Shown here: one piece after another, positions 51,157-60,986 of the stretch | How positions within the stretch are numbered: position 1 is the stretch's first letter | Layout: every line of letters starts with the position of its first letter | DNA from: an uncultured Bacilli bacterium | GTDB taxonomy: Bacteria; Bacillota_I; Bacilli_A; RF39; UBA660 | Direction of reading: 5' to 3' | Assembly (NCBI GenBank): GCA_934100165.1 | Contig: CAKOPN010000002.1 | Location: 142,773-206,772, forward strand | DNA: 64,000 bases | Translations under genes and position numbers: made by a program | The notes under the pieces: generated by a model | Told to the model about the DNA's origin: nothing | What the model saw: only the letters and a program-made list of their open reading frames with translations | Database searches by the model: none

Positions 51157-54078
51157 ATGTATACACCATTTTATGTAAAAAGTAACTATTCATTTATGTC
51201 AAGTTTAGTAAAAATAGATGAGTTTGTAGATTCTCTTATTTCGTTTAATATTAAAAGTGCTGCACTTTGTGATGATAACATGATTGCCACTATGTACTTT
51301 TACAAAAAATGTAAAGAAAAAGGGATTAAACCTATTATTGGATATGAACTTAAAATTGATGAATTTAAAGTTTTACTTTATGCAAAGAACTTTTCAGGAT
51401 ATCAAAACCTTCTAAAAATTGTAACAATGAAAGATGAAATAACTTTTGAAAAGTTAGAAAAATATACAAATAATTTAATTTTGATTGTTCCTTATGAACA
51501 AAGAGAAATATATGGAAAATTAAAAGTTTTTTTTGTTAACTCTTATGTTGGAATTAAAAACAATGAAGAAGAATATAATGCCCTTAAAATTACTGATTCT
51601 TTAGTATTTTTAAACAAGATTCTATATCTTAGAAAAAGTGAAAATAAATATTTTAAATATTCAATAATGATGAAAGATAAGAAGAATGTTTTAGATGACG
51701 TTAAATATGATGATGATAAGAACTATTTAATGAAAGATGCGGAAATACTAACATTTTGTAAAGAAAAATATTTGAAAACATCAAATAATATTGCAGAACT
51801 TTGTAATGTTGAATTCCCTAAGTTTGATAATCTAATACCTGTTTTTGAAAATAATTTTGGCGTATCAAGTAGCGATTACTTAACAAAACTTAGCATTGAA
51901 GGACTTAAAATAAGACTTTCAGAAAATGTTAATGATACTTATAAGAAAAGATTGTTGTATGAACTTGATGTTATTAAAAAAATGGGTTTTGCTGATTATT
52001 TTTTAATTGTTTATGATTATGTTAAATATGCAAAGAAAAATGGTATTTTAGTAGGACCTGGGAGAGGTAGTGCTGGTGGAAGTTTGGTAGCATACTCTTT
52101 AGGGATTATAGATGTTGACCCTATTAAATATGATTTGCTGTTTGAAAGATTTTTAAATCCAGGAAGAGTAACAATGCCTGATATTGATATTGATTTTCCA
52201 GATATATATCGTGATGAAGTTATTCAGTATGTAAAAGAAAAGTATGGTGAGAAAAAAGTTGCAGGAATTATTGCTATTGGAACACTTAAAGCCAAAGCAG
52301 TTCTTGATGATGTTTCAAAGATTCTTAAAATATCACAAGAGAAAACGGACAGATTAAAAAAATATATAGAACTTAATTCAAAACTTAGAGATGTATATAA
52401 TAATAATGCTGAGTTTAAAAACATCATCGATAATGATGATAGACTTTCACTTTTATATGATGTTTCATTATATTTTGAAGGGTTCCCTAAAAATATTACA
52501 ACACATGCTTCAGGAATTATTATTTCAAGAGAAAATTTAGATGATATAGTGCCACTTGTTAAATCAGATAACTTGTATATTAGTTCATATGAAATGGGAT
52601 TTCTGGAAGAGTTAGGCCTTTTAAAGATGGATTTCTTAGGAAATAGAAATCTTACTACTATTATGGATATACTTAAAGATATTAAGAAATATGAAAATAA
52701 AAATATTGATTTTTTAAGTATTCCACTTGATGATAAAGAAACATTAGATTTGTTTTATAATGTTGATACTAGTGGTATATTTCAGTTTGAAAGTGATGTT
52801 ATGAAAAACTTGCTTCAAAGGTTAAAAGTAACAACTTTTGATGATATAGTAGCGGCGAATGCCTTAGTAAGACCAGGCCCTGATACTGATACATATCTTG
52901 AAAGAAAAAACAATAATATTAAGATAAATTATTTAAATGCAGACTTAGAAAAAGTTTTAGGTCCAACTTATGGTGTAATGGTTTACCAAGAGCAAATAAT
53001 GCTTATCGCAAATATTATGGCAGGATTTACATTATCAGAAGCTGATATATTAAGAAGAGCCATGAGTAAGAAGAAAAAAGACTTATTAAAAGTACAAGAA
53101 GAAGCATTTATAAAAGGTGCTTTAAAAAATAAGTATGATTATCAAACTGCTAAAAAGTATTATGATGATATTTTGTCTTTTGCACAGTATGGATTTAATA
53201 AATCACATGCTGTAGCATATTCAATGATTGCATATAAAATGGGATATTTGAAGGTTCATTATCCAAAATATTTTTATTTAAGCCTTTTATCAATGATAAT
53301 TGGTAATGATTATAAAACTAGTGTTATTATAAGAGAAGCAAGAAGTAAAAATGTTGAATTCCTTTTACCAGACATAAATAAAAGTACAGAGAAATATGAG
53401 ATTGTTGATAATGGTATACTTTTTCCACTTTCTAATATTAGAAATATAGGTATAAGCACAGCAAGAGATATTGTGAAAGCAAGAGGAGATGGCTTTACAA
53501 ATATTTTTGATGCTTTAACTAAACTTTTAGAAATAGGGGTAAATAGGAAAACAATAGAGTCTTTGATTTATGCTTCTTGTTTTGATTCTTTTGGATATAA
53601 TAAAAATACTCTTCTTTATAATTTAGATAATCTTTTGACTTATGCTTTTATTGCTAAAGGTTTGGAACAAGATATAGTAGAACATCCTTCTATAGAGGTT
53701 AAAGAAGAATTTTCTAGAGACATTCTGATGGAGAAGGAAAAAGAACTATTCGGATTTTATTTGAGCTATCATCCAGTTACAAAATACAAAAATAAATACA
53801 ATGTTATCAGCTTAAATAACGTTAAATCATATTTTGGAAAAGTTATTGATACCATGGTATTGGTAGAAAGAGTCAAAAAGATAAAAGATAAAAATGGGAA
53901 TGATATGGTTTTTGTTACAGGAAGTGATGATGTTTCTGTTTTAGAGTACATTATTTTTTCAAAAGTATATCAAACAATTACAGAGTTAAAAAAAGGAGAT
54001 ATACTCTTAGTAAGAGGAAAAGTAGAAAGAAAAGAGAATTATCAAATAATTGCAGAAAAAGCTAAAATAATTGCTTAA
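51157..54078 (+). CDS. dnaE: DNA polymerase III alpha subunit, DnaE type (short)
   Basis: 973 residues from the ATG at 51157 (AAAGGAG upstream). The N-terminal PHP domain (YTPFYVKSNYSFMSS...) has lost the metal-binding H-x-H normally found there, so it is structural. The polymerase core shows GPGRGSAGGSLVAYSLGI (near 300) and PDIDIDFPD (near 342, catalytic Asp), then GIFQFES, ALVRPGP and FNKSHAVAYS, with a C-terminal helix-hairpin-helix (SNIRNIGISTARDIV) and an OB fold. In PolC-containing Firmicutes, DnaE extends RNA primers on the lagging strand before PolC takes over. It is shorter than B. subtilis DnaE (~1115), mostly in the PHP and C-terminal parts. Confidence 0.95.
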   Translation: MYTPFYVKSNYSFMSSLVKIDEFVDSLISFNIKSAALCDDNMIATMYFYKKCKEKGIKPIIGYELKIDEFKVLLYAKNFSGYQNLLKIVTMKDEITFEKLEKYTNNLILIVPYEQREIYGKLKVFFVNSYVGIKNNEEEYNALKITDSLVFLNKILYLRKSENKYFKYSIMMKDKKNVLDDVKYDDDKNYLMKDAEILTFCKEKYLKTSNNIAELCNVEFPKFDNLIPVFENNFGVSSSDYLTKLSIEGLKIRLSENVNDTYKKRLLYELDVIKKMGFADYFLIVYDYVKYAKKNGILVGPGRGSAGGSLVAYSLGIIDVDPIKYDLLFERFLNPGRVTMPDIDIDFPDIYRDEVIQYVKEKYGEKKVAGIIAIGTLKAKAVLDDVSKILKISQEKTDRLKKYIELNSKLRDVYNNNAEFKNIIDNDDRLSLLYDVSLYFEGFPKNITTHASGIIISRENLDDIVPLVKSDNLYISSYEMGFLEELGLLKMDFLGNRNLTTIMDILKDIKKYENKNIDFLSIPLDDKETLDLFYNVDTSGIFQFESDVMKNLLQRLKVTTFDDIVAANALVRPGPDTDTYLERKNNNIKINYLNADLEKVLGPTYGVMVYQEQIMLIANIMAGFTLSEADILRRAMSKKKKDLLKVQEEAFIKGALKNKYDYQTAKKYYDDILSFAQYGFNKSHAVAYSMIAYKMGYLKVHYPKYFYLSLLSMIIGNDYKTSVIIREARSKNVEFLLPDINKSTEKYEIVDNGILFPLSNIRNIGISTARDIVKARGDGFTNIFDALTKLLEIGVNRKTIESLIYASCFDSFGYNKNTLLYNLDNLLTYAFIAKGLEQDIVEHPSIEVKEEFSRDILMEKEKELFGFYLSYHPVTKYKNKYNVISLNNVKSYFGKVIDTMVLVERVKKIKDKNGNDMVFVTGSDDVSVLEYIIFSKVYQTITELKKGDILLVRGKVERKENYQIIAEKAKIIA

Positions 54079-54143
54079 ACCTTTAATTAAGTATTTAATT
54101 GTGATATATTAAATACAGTTAGTAGTGTAGGAAGGTGATCTTT

Positions 54144-54980
54144 GTGAATGTTGAATTTATAGTTAATGATTATTTATTGGCTTGGAATTTACTTTTTAGA
54201 CCATCAATATCTGAAGACATTCAAAAAATGAAAGAACGATTGTGGAAAAACTATCCAAAGCAATATATGAAAATAGAAAAAGAGAATGTAGAAATACTTA
54301 AATATACAAGTGATTTTATTCCTGATGATGATACTATGTATAATATGATATTTAATACTGAAGAGTTTAAAATAGTTAAAAGGCAAACAGATAAATATAG
54401 AAGATTTTTAATGAGAATTTGGGATACACATCAAAAAGAAATTCAAAATTCTTTAAAAGAATTACTTAGATTTAAAGTAGAGAATAAATATCAAATATTA
54501 GTTGTACATCCTTTTTTGGATAATGTTGAATTTTTAAAAACTAATCCAAAGAAAAATGTTGTATGGGGGAAAAAGGAAGATACACAGGATGGACTTAAAG
54601 CAATTATTAGAATACTTTTCACTTTAGTAAAATATGAAGTTGGTGATTTTCAAAGCCAAAATAAAGAGATTGTCTCTTCAATAATAGATTTATTAGTAAC
54701 AAACGAAATATACACTAGAATTACTGGTGTATCTAAATATGAGGAAGGTTTGAAAAAATTGAAATTTTTGAAAAGACAAATTTATCCATACTGGCTTATG
54801 TATATGGGCGCTGATAGGGAAGAACTTGTTAGCTATATGATGAGAGATCAAATGCCTTTTGATATAGATAAATATCCAGTTGAAAAGGGACTTAGAAAAG
54901 TAGATTTATTTGGGTTCATTGATTTTTGCTGTAAAAATCAAAAATATATAATTAGACTTAGTAATTTAGAAACAATATAA
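54144..54980 (+). CDS. Unrecognised protein encoded between dnaE and polC
   Basis: 278 residues from the GTG at 54144 (AAGGTGA five bases upstream; a GTG at 54135 overlaps that SD). It is soluble, with no signal peptide. Features are VEFIVNDYLLAWNLLFRPSISEDIQKMKERLW, YQILVVHPFLDNVEFL, GLKAIIRILFTLVKYEVGDFQ and PYWLMYMGADREELVSYMMRDQ. The content is mainly helical with aromatic-rich patches. I do not recognise a family. The position between the two replicative polymerase genes, with small gaps (65 and 49 bases) and no terminators, suggests a shared transcript and perhaps a replication-linked or simply hitch-hiking role. Confidence 0.6.
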   Translation: MNVEFIVNDYLLAWNLLFRPSISEDIQKMKERLWKNYPKQYMKIEKENVEILKYTSDFIPDDDTMYNMIFNTEEFKIVKRQTDKYRRFLMRIWDTHQKEIQNSLKELLRFKVENKYQILVVHPFLDNVEFLKTNPKKNVVWGKKEDTQDGLKAIIRILFTLVKYEVGDFQSQNKEIVSSIIDLLVTNEIYTRITGVSKYEEGLKKLKFLKRQIYPYWLMYMGADREELVSYMMRDQMPFDIDKYPVEKGLRKVDLFGFIDFCCKNQKYIIRLSNLETI

Positions 54981-55029
54981 GATTTATTTATTCTTTTTAA
55001 ATCTTAATTGTGTAGTAGTGGGGTAGAAA

Positions 55030-58000
55030 ATGAATGAAAGATTAAAAAGAATATTAGATAGAATAAATGTTGATAAAAAATATTTAGTAGAATTCAAAGA
55101 TGCTACACTTGAAAGTGTAAATATTGATGAATTAGATAATAAAGTAAATATAGTTATTAAGAATTATGGAGACATTTCTTATGATTTTTATAATGAATTA
55201 AAAGAAAAATTTAGTCTCTATTTTTCTGATGCAACAATTTTCTTGAAGATTGATAATGACTCTGCTGTTAGCAATCATTTTAAAGAGTATTTTGATATGA
55301 TAGTTAATAATGAGGAAGAACAATTACCTCACGTTAAATTACTACTTACTAAAAGTAGTATAAATGGCAATAGTATATCTATTACGGCATGTAATGAAAT
55401 AGAAAAAAAAGATTTTGTAACACTTTTAGATAAAATATTAGGTAAAATAAAAATGTATGGTGCAACGTTTACATATAAAATAGATATAGATGAATCACTA
55501 AGTGTTAACATAGAAAATACTATTGTTGAAGAAACAAAAGAAATAATGGAAAGACCATTTACAAATTATTCATCTTCTAAACAGACTATCTCAACACCTT
55601 TTCCAAGAAGAAGGAAAAAAGAAGTTGATGACAAAACAATTTTTGGTAACTTGATAAAAGATGATGAAGCTGTTGATAAAATTTCTTCTATAGTTGGAGA
55701 AAATCCTGAAGTTATTATCGAAGGTAAAGTATTTGGAACAGAAGAATTTGTTCCTATGAGCAAAGCTTTTAAAATACTTACATTAAAAGTTACAGATTTT
55801 ACTGACAGTATTATATGTAAAACTTTCATAAGAGATGATGAAGTTTTTGATAGTGTAGTTAAGAAAACTAAAGTAGGTAAATGGATTAAACTTAGGGGAA
55901 GTACTAAATATGATCAATATTCTGGTGATGAATTAGTACTTAATGTATATGACATATATGAATCATCTAAAAAAGATAAAAAACTAGTAGATGATGCCCC
56001 TGTTAAAAGAGTTGAATTACATGCTCATACTATGATGAGCCAAATGGATGGAGTATCAAAATTAGATCTTGATAAACATACATGTGAACTCGTTACAAAT
56101 GCAATAAATATGGGTTATCGTGGAGTTGCAATAACAGATCACTCTGGTTGTCAAGCATTCCCAATTGCTTTTGAACTTATAACCTCATATAACAAGAATT
56201 TAATGAAAGGTTTGAAAGCTAAAAAAGAAGAATTAAAAACTAAACTTCAAGAAGAAAGTGAAGAACAAAAACCTTTAATAGAGAAAGAGCTTGAAGAAGT
56301 TGAAAAAAGCCTTGCAAATCCTCCTAAATTTAAAGGATTATATGGAACAGAACTTACTCTTGTTGATGATACTGTAAATATTGTGGTAAGACCATCTGAT
56401 GATAATCTTTCTGAATGTACTTATGTCGTATTCGATACTGAAACTACTGGATTTAATGCAGCTGGTGGAGATCAAATGATTGAAATCGGTGCTGTTAAAA
56501 TGAAAAATGGGGAGGTTATAGATAGATTTGATGAACTAATAAATCCACATAGACCACTTCCTAAAAAAATCACAGAATTAACAAATATTACAGATGAAAT
56601 GTTACAAGATAAAGACAATGAGGAAAACGTAACAAAAAGATTTTTAGAGTGGGCTGAAGATAACCCAATGGTAGCACACAATGCTAAGTTTGATATTTCA
56701 TTTATAGAGATGTCTATGAAAAAATATAATCTTGGTGAATTTAAAAATACTGTTATAGATACTCTTGAACTTTCTAGAACTTTGGACCAAGGTTTTGCAA
56801 GACATAGCCTATCAGCACTTGTTAGTAGATATAATGTAGAATTTGATGAAGAAGGACACCATAGAGCAGATTACGATGCTGAAGGAACTGCTAAAGTTTT
56901 TCATAAAATGATGCTTAAACTTTTAAATCAAAATTTCAGAAAAATAAGTGATTTAGATAAACTTATTTCTAAAGATGAAATACATAAATTTGGTAGAACA
57001 TTCCATTTTAATGCTATTGCACTTAATAAAAAAGGACTTAAAAACTTATTTAAAATAATTTCACTTGCTAATACAGTATATCTTTATAAAACTCCTAGAA
57101 TACTTAGAAGTAAGCTAGAAGAATTAAGAGAAGGTTTGCTAATTGGAAGCGGTTGCTATAATTCAGAAGTATTCATTGAAGCTAGAAGTAAAGAAGGACA
57201 AGAGCTTACAAATATTATAAACTTTTATGATTATGTAGAAGTACAACCTGTAGAGGTATATGGTCATTTAATTCAAACTAGTGATTTTTCTGGAGAAGAA
57301 GAAATTAGAAATCATATTAAGAAAATTGTTGCAGCAGTAGAAGAAGCAGGAAAAATAATGGTAGCAACTTCTGATATGCATCATTTTTATAGAGAAGATA
57401 AGATTTTTAGGGAAATAATAATAAATCAAAAAGTTCCTGGTGGTGGAAGACATCCTCTTGCTAAAAGAGAAATTACAGAAATCCCTTCACAGCATTTTAG
57501 AACAACAAATGAAATGCTTAGTGATTTTGAATTCCTTGGCAAAGACTTGGCATATGAAATTGTTGTAACAAATACTAATAAAATTCTTGATATGTCAGAA
57601 GAAATTGAAGTTATTATAGATACTGGTGGAATACCTTTTTCACCAAGAGTAAAAAGTGATGATGGTAAAAGTTACTTGGACTGCCCAAGAGTTGTTACTG
57701 ACCTTGTTTTTGAAAAGGCAGCATCTTGGTATGGAGATCCACTTCCACATAATATAGAAGAGAGAATTGCCAAAGAATTATATGGTGATATTGTTTATAA
57801 ATGTTATTCATCTAAAGTAGAAAAGGAACATCCAGAGTACACAGATGAAGAAAGGACAAACCTTACATTTAAAATGGTACATGAAACATTAGTGGCAGGA
57901 TTTGATAAAGTTAAAGAAGAACTTATTCCATTTGTTAAAGAAAATTGGAAAGAAGAAGACGGAGAAATGACTGATGATGCCGTTGCAAAAAAGCTTAAAA

Positions 58001-59985
58001 AAGAGCTTGGTGGTATAATTGGTGGAGGGTTTGATCCAATTTACTTGATTGCACAACGTCTTGTTAAGCACTCTAATGATGAAGGTTATTTAGTTGGTTC
58101 ACGTGGTTCTGTTGGTTCTAGTTTTGTTGCTACAATGATGGGAATAAGTGAAGTTAATCCTTTGCCAGCTCATTATAGATGTTTAAATTGTAAGACTAGT
58201 ATATTTGATTCAGATGATGGTAAAGCACTAGGTGCTACATATTCTTCTGGATTTGATTTACCAGATAAAATGTGTCCAAAATGTGGCGAACGTTTATATA
58301 AAGATGGCCAGGACATGCCATTTGCAACATTCCTTGGATTTAATGCTGATAAAGTTCCAGATATTGATTTGAACTTTTCAGATTTGAACCAAGCTAGTGC
58401 TCATGAATATACAAAAGTGCTATTCGGTGTAGATAATGTTTATCGTGCTGGTACTATTGGTACTGTTGCTGATAAAACTGCATATGGTTTTGTTCTTGGA
58501 TATTTCGAAGATAAAATAATGGCTTTAATAAATAAAGTTGCTAAAAGTGTTGATAAATCTGTTGAAGATCTATTATCCGTTGAAAAAAAAGAAAAGCCAT
58601 TTAAAATAGCTAAAAAATTCTTACTATTACAAGAAAGTATTAGAAAAAATGTTCCTGGTGATATTGAAAGTGAATATGATGAAATTGTTAGGAAAATAAA
58701 AGAATATTCTACAATAAGAAGTGCAGAAATAGAGAGAATTTCTTTAGGCTGCGTTGGTGTTAAGAGAACAACAGGTCAGCATCCAGGTGGTATAGTTGTT
58801 GTACCAGATTATATGGATGTATCAGATTTTACACCATTCCAATTTCCAGCAGATGATCCAAATAGTGCATGGAGAACGACACACTTTTCTTACCATGCAA
58901 TCGACCAAGATTTGCTTAAACTTGATATACTCGGGCATTCTGATCCTACACAACTTCGTATGATTCAAGACTTAACTAAAACTGATATTTTGAAAGTTCC
59001 ACTAGATGATAAGGATACGATGAGCATATTTACAACTACTAAAGCACTTGGTGTTACTAATGAACAAATAATGTGTGAAACTGGTACGCTTGGAATTCCA
59101 GAGTTTGGTACACCATTTACTATTGGAATGGTTGCAGAGACTAAACCTAAAACGTTTGCCGAACTTATTAAAATTTCAGGTTTATCACACGGTACAGATG
59201 TTTGGCTTGGTAATGCCCAAGAACTTATTAAAAATAATGTTGTACCATTTAGTGAGGTAATTGGGTGTCGTGATGATATAATGGTTTATCTTATGTATCA
59301 TGGAGTAGCACCGATTAAAGCATTTAAAATAATGGAGTTCGTTCGTAAAGGAAAGGCAAGTAAAGACCCAGAAACTTGGAAGATTCATAAACAAACAATG
59401 ATAGATGCTGGAATAGAAGAGTGGTTTATTGATTCGTGTCAAAAAATTAAATACATGTTCCCTAAAGCTCATGCTGCTGCATATGTTATTAGTGCATTTA
59501 GAATAGCGTGGTATAAGGTTCATATGCCTGTATATTTTTATGCATCATGGCTTACTTCTAAGGCAACTGATGTTGATGTTGAAGTTATGATAAAAGGTTA
59601 TGATGCAATAAAAGAGAAAATTGAAGAAATTAAACTTAAAGGTAATGATGCTACTAATAAAGAAGTAGGTCAAACAGAAAGTTTGAAAGTGTGTTTGGAA
59701 GCTACTGCTAGACATATTCAATTTTTACCAGTTGATCTTGATAAGAGTGAAGCTACAGTTTGGGGGGTAAGAGATGATAAATCAATTTATCCACCATTTG
59801 CGTCAATTGATGGCCTTGGTGATACTGTTGCACAAAACATTGTTGAAGAACGTAAAAAAAGACCTTTTACAAGTATAGAGGATTTACAAAAACGTGCCAA
59901 AATTTCTCAAACACTTATTGAAAGAATGAAAAAAATGAAAATACTAGATGGACTAGATGAGTCAGATCAGTTATCGCTTTTTTAA
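55030..59985 (+). CDS. polC: DNA polymerase III PolC, unusually long
   Basis: 1651 residues against ~1440 in B. subtilis. Order: N-terminal domain, OB fold (IIEGKVFGTEEF...), PHP with intact VELHAHTMMSQMDG (His near 331) and AITDHSG, an inserted DEDD 3'-5' exonuclease (VVFDTETTGF with Asp near 469, VAHNAKFD, HRADYDAEGT), the polymerase core with GYLVGSRGSVGSSFVA, a zinc site CLNCK...CPKCGE (1051-1085) and PDIDLNFSD (near 1112, catalytic Asp). Two insertions stand out: a Lys/Glu coiled coil of ~45 residues in PHP (56190-56335) and ~75-80 residues in the palm/thumb (57780-58000). PolC is the main replicase. Confidence 0.97.
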   Translation: MNERLKRILDRINVDKKYLVEFKDATLESVNIDELDNKVNIVIKNYGDISYDFYNELKEKFSLYFSDATIFLKIDNDSAVSNHFKEYFDMIVNNEEEQLPHVKLLLTKSSINGNSISITACNEIEKKDFVTLLDKILGKIKMYGATFTYKIDIDESLSVNIENTIVEETKEIMERPFTNYSSSKQTISTPFPRRRKKEVDDKTIFGNLIKDDEAVDKISSIVGENPEVIIEGKVFGTEEFVPMSKAFKILTLKVTDFTDSIICKTFIRDDEVFDSVVKKTKVGKWIKLRGSTKYDQYSGDELVLNVYDIYESSKKDKKLVDDAPVKRVELHAHTMMSQMDGVSKLDLDKHTCELVTNAINMGYRGVAITDHSGCQAFPIAFELITSYNKNLMKGLKAKKEELKTKLQEESEEQKPLIEKELEEVEKSLANPPKFKGLYGTELTLVDDTVNIVVRPSDDNLSECTYVVFDTETTGFNAAGGDQMIEIGAVKMKNGEVIDRFDELINPHRPLPKKITELTNITDEMLQDKDNEENVTKRFLEWAEDNPMVAHNAKFDISFIEMSMKKYNLGEFKNTVIDTLELSRTLDQGFARHSLSALVSRYNVEFDEEGHHRADYDAEGTAKVFHKMMLKLLNQNFRKISDLDKLISKDEIHKFGRTFHFNAIALNKKGLKNLFKIISLANTVYLYKTPRILRSKLEELREGLLIGSGCYNSEVFIEARSKEGQELTNIINFYDYVEVQPVEVYGHLIQTSDFSGEEEIRNHIKKIVAAVEEAGKIMVATSDMHHFYREDKIFREIIINQKVPGGGRHPLAKREITEIPSQHFRTTNEMLSDFEFLGKDLAYEIVVTNTNKILDMSEEIEVIIDTGGIPFSPRVKSDDGKSYLDCPRVVTDLVFEKAASWYGDPLPHNIEERIAKELYGDIVYKCYSSKVEKEHPEYTDEERTNLTFKMVHETLVAGFDKVKEELIPFVKENWKEEDGEMTDDAVAKKLKKELGGIIGGGFDPIYLIAQRLVKHSNDEGYLVGSRGSVGSSFVATMMGISEVNPLPAHYRCLNCKTSIFDSDDGKALGATYSSGFDLPDKMCPKCGERLYKDGQDMPFATFLGFNADKVPDIDLNFSDLNQASAHEYTKVLFGVDNVYRAGTIGTVADKTAYGFVLGYFEDKIMALINKVAKSVDKSVEDLLSVEKKEKPFKIAKKFLLLQESIRKNVPGDIESEYDEIVRKIKEYSTIRSAEIERISLGCVGVKRTTGQHPGGIVVVPDYMDVSDFTPFQFPADDPNSAWRTTHFSYHAIDQDLLKLDILGHSDPTQLRMIQDLTKTDILKVPLDDKDTMSIFTTTKALGVTNEQIMCETGTLGIPEFGTPFTIGMVAETKPKTFAELIKISGLSHGTDVWLGNAQELIKNNVVPFSEVIGCRDDIMVYLMYHGVAPIKAFKIMEFVRKGKASKDPETWKIHKQTMIDAGIEEWFIDSCQKIKYMFPKAHAAAYVISAFRIAWYKVHMPVYFYASWLTSKATDVDVEVMIKGYDAIKEKIEEIKLKGNDATNKEVGQTESLKVCLEATARHIQFLPVDLDKSEATVWGVRDDKSIYPPFASIDGLGDTVAQNIVEERKKRPFTSIEDLQKRAKISQTLIERMKKMKILDGLDESDQLSLF

Positions 59986-60014
59986 AAGAAGTATAATTTT
60001 ATACTTCTTTTTTT
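59985..60014 (+). terminator. Terminator of polC
   Basis: AAAGAAGTATAA pairs with TTATACTTCTTT (tight loop, end A-T pairs probably open), followed by T7. Confidence 0.88.
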
Positions 60015-60018
60015 AAAA

Positions 60019-60039
60019 TTGAGTACTGACAGTACTCAA
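60019..60039 (-). terminator. Palindrome ending the DUF1003 gene
   Basis: TTGAGTACT-N3-AGTACTCAA is a perfect 9-bp inverted repeat. Read on the minus strand it is followed by TTTT, so it is a likely terminator of the DUF1003 gene. Confidence 0.65.
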
Positions 60040-60055
60040 AATATTTATGTTCTTT

Positions 60056-60556
60056 TTATTTGTTTTCTAAATTTTTATTTTGAATATATTCTAGAATCTT
60101 CTTTTGATTTTTTTCAATAGCAGAAATCTTGTCATGTAATTCTTCCAAAATTAGTTCACTTTTTAAATCGGTTTTATAATCATTACGACTACGCATACTA
60201 TCTTTTTTTGCTTGTCTATTCTGACTCATCATTATAATAGGAGCTTGGAGAGATGCAATACATGATAAAACTAAATTAAGAAGAATGAATGGATATGGGT
60301 CAACACTTTCAAATGCATAAATATTTAAAATAATCCAAACTACAAGAAATAATGTGAACCCAATAATAAAAGTCCAACTACCTGCAATGGCTGTTATTTT
60401 ATCAGCTAGTTTTTCACCAAGTGATATTTTTTCTTCTTTATCAGTATCAACTGCGATCGATTCATCAATTAACATTTCCAAAAGTTCATCATAATTTTCT
60501 ACATTTACTTGCTTATTATTTAGAAGCATTTTTACTAATTCTTTTTTACTTTTCAT
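60056..60556 (-). CDS. DUF1003 membrane protein
   Basis: 166 residues. The family core is clear: LADKITAIAGSWTFIIGFTLFLVVWIILNIY, DPYPFILLNLVLSCIASLQAPIIMMSQNRQ and KDSMRSRNDYKTDLKSELILEELHDKI. Two membrane helices are flanked by a helical N-terminus and a coiled-coil C-terminus (AIEKNQKKILEYI). DUF1003 proteins are widespread; no function is firmly established, although some annotations mention cyclic-nucleotide or ion links. It is a single minus-strand gene with -10 TATAAT (60586-60581). Confidence 0.9.
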   Translation of the reverse strand: MKSKKELVKMLLNNKQVNVENYDELLEMLIDESIAVDTDKEEKISLGEKLADKITAIAGSWTFIIGFTLFLVVWIILNIYAFESVDPYPFILLNLVLSCIASLQAPIIMMSQNRQAKKDSMRSRNDYKTDLKSELILEELHDKISAIEKNQKKILEYIQNKNLENK

Positions 60557-60732
60557 ATATAATCCTCACTTTATGTCATAATTATAGCATATATACTTTG
60601 GTTTAAAACAAAAAATAACATTTTAATATATTGTGTTATAATCGTGAAAATTTTCCCATAGTTTTAAACAATTAAACCATAATTTTGACATATTTATTTT
60701 GTATACTGTTATCATGAAAGGAGGAAAAAAAT

Positions 60733-60957
60733 ATAGACATAAAAATAATTGGAGCAAATTGTAGTAATGGAATTAAACTATCGAAAATGGTATCTCGTGC
60801 CATAGAGGAGGTAGATATAGATAATATTAAAGTTGAACAATTAGATTTTAATAAAAACAAGTATGGTATTTCTAATATACCTGGGCTTGTGATAAATGGA
60901 AAAAAAGTATCAGAAGGGAAGGTGCTAACAACTAGAGAAATAAAAAAATGTTATTAG
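60733..60957 (+). CDS. Thioredoxin-fold small protein with apparent ATA start and half-lost CxxC
   Basis: 74 codons. The frame reads xDIKIIGANCSNGIKLSKMV...EQLDFNKNKYGISNIPGLVINGKKVSEGKVLTTREIKKCY, matching the small 'thioredoxin_3' (MTH895/TM0996) family: beta-alpha-beta, cis-Pro (NIPG), VINGK..SEG. A perfect SD (AAAGGAGG, 60717-60724) stands eight bases before ATA at 60733. No ATG, GTG or TTG exists between the in-frame TGA at 60715 and an internal ATG at codon 19. The family redox motif C-P-x-C is C-S-N-G here, so the second Cys is lost. It is either translated from AUA or a recently damaged gene. Confidence 0.55.
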   Translation: MDIKIIGANCSNGIKLSKMVSRAIEEVDIDNIKVEQLDFNKNKYGISNIPGLVINGKKVSEGKVLTTREIKKCY

Positions 60958-60960
60958 CTT

Positions 60961-60986
60961 AAGAGAAGAGAAATCTTCTCTTTTTT
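60961..60986 (+). terminator. Terminator after the thioredoxin-fold gene
   Basis: AAGAGAAGA-GAAA-TCTTCTCTT, a perfect 9-bp stem with a GAAA tetraloop, then T6. Confidence 0.93.
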
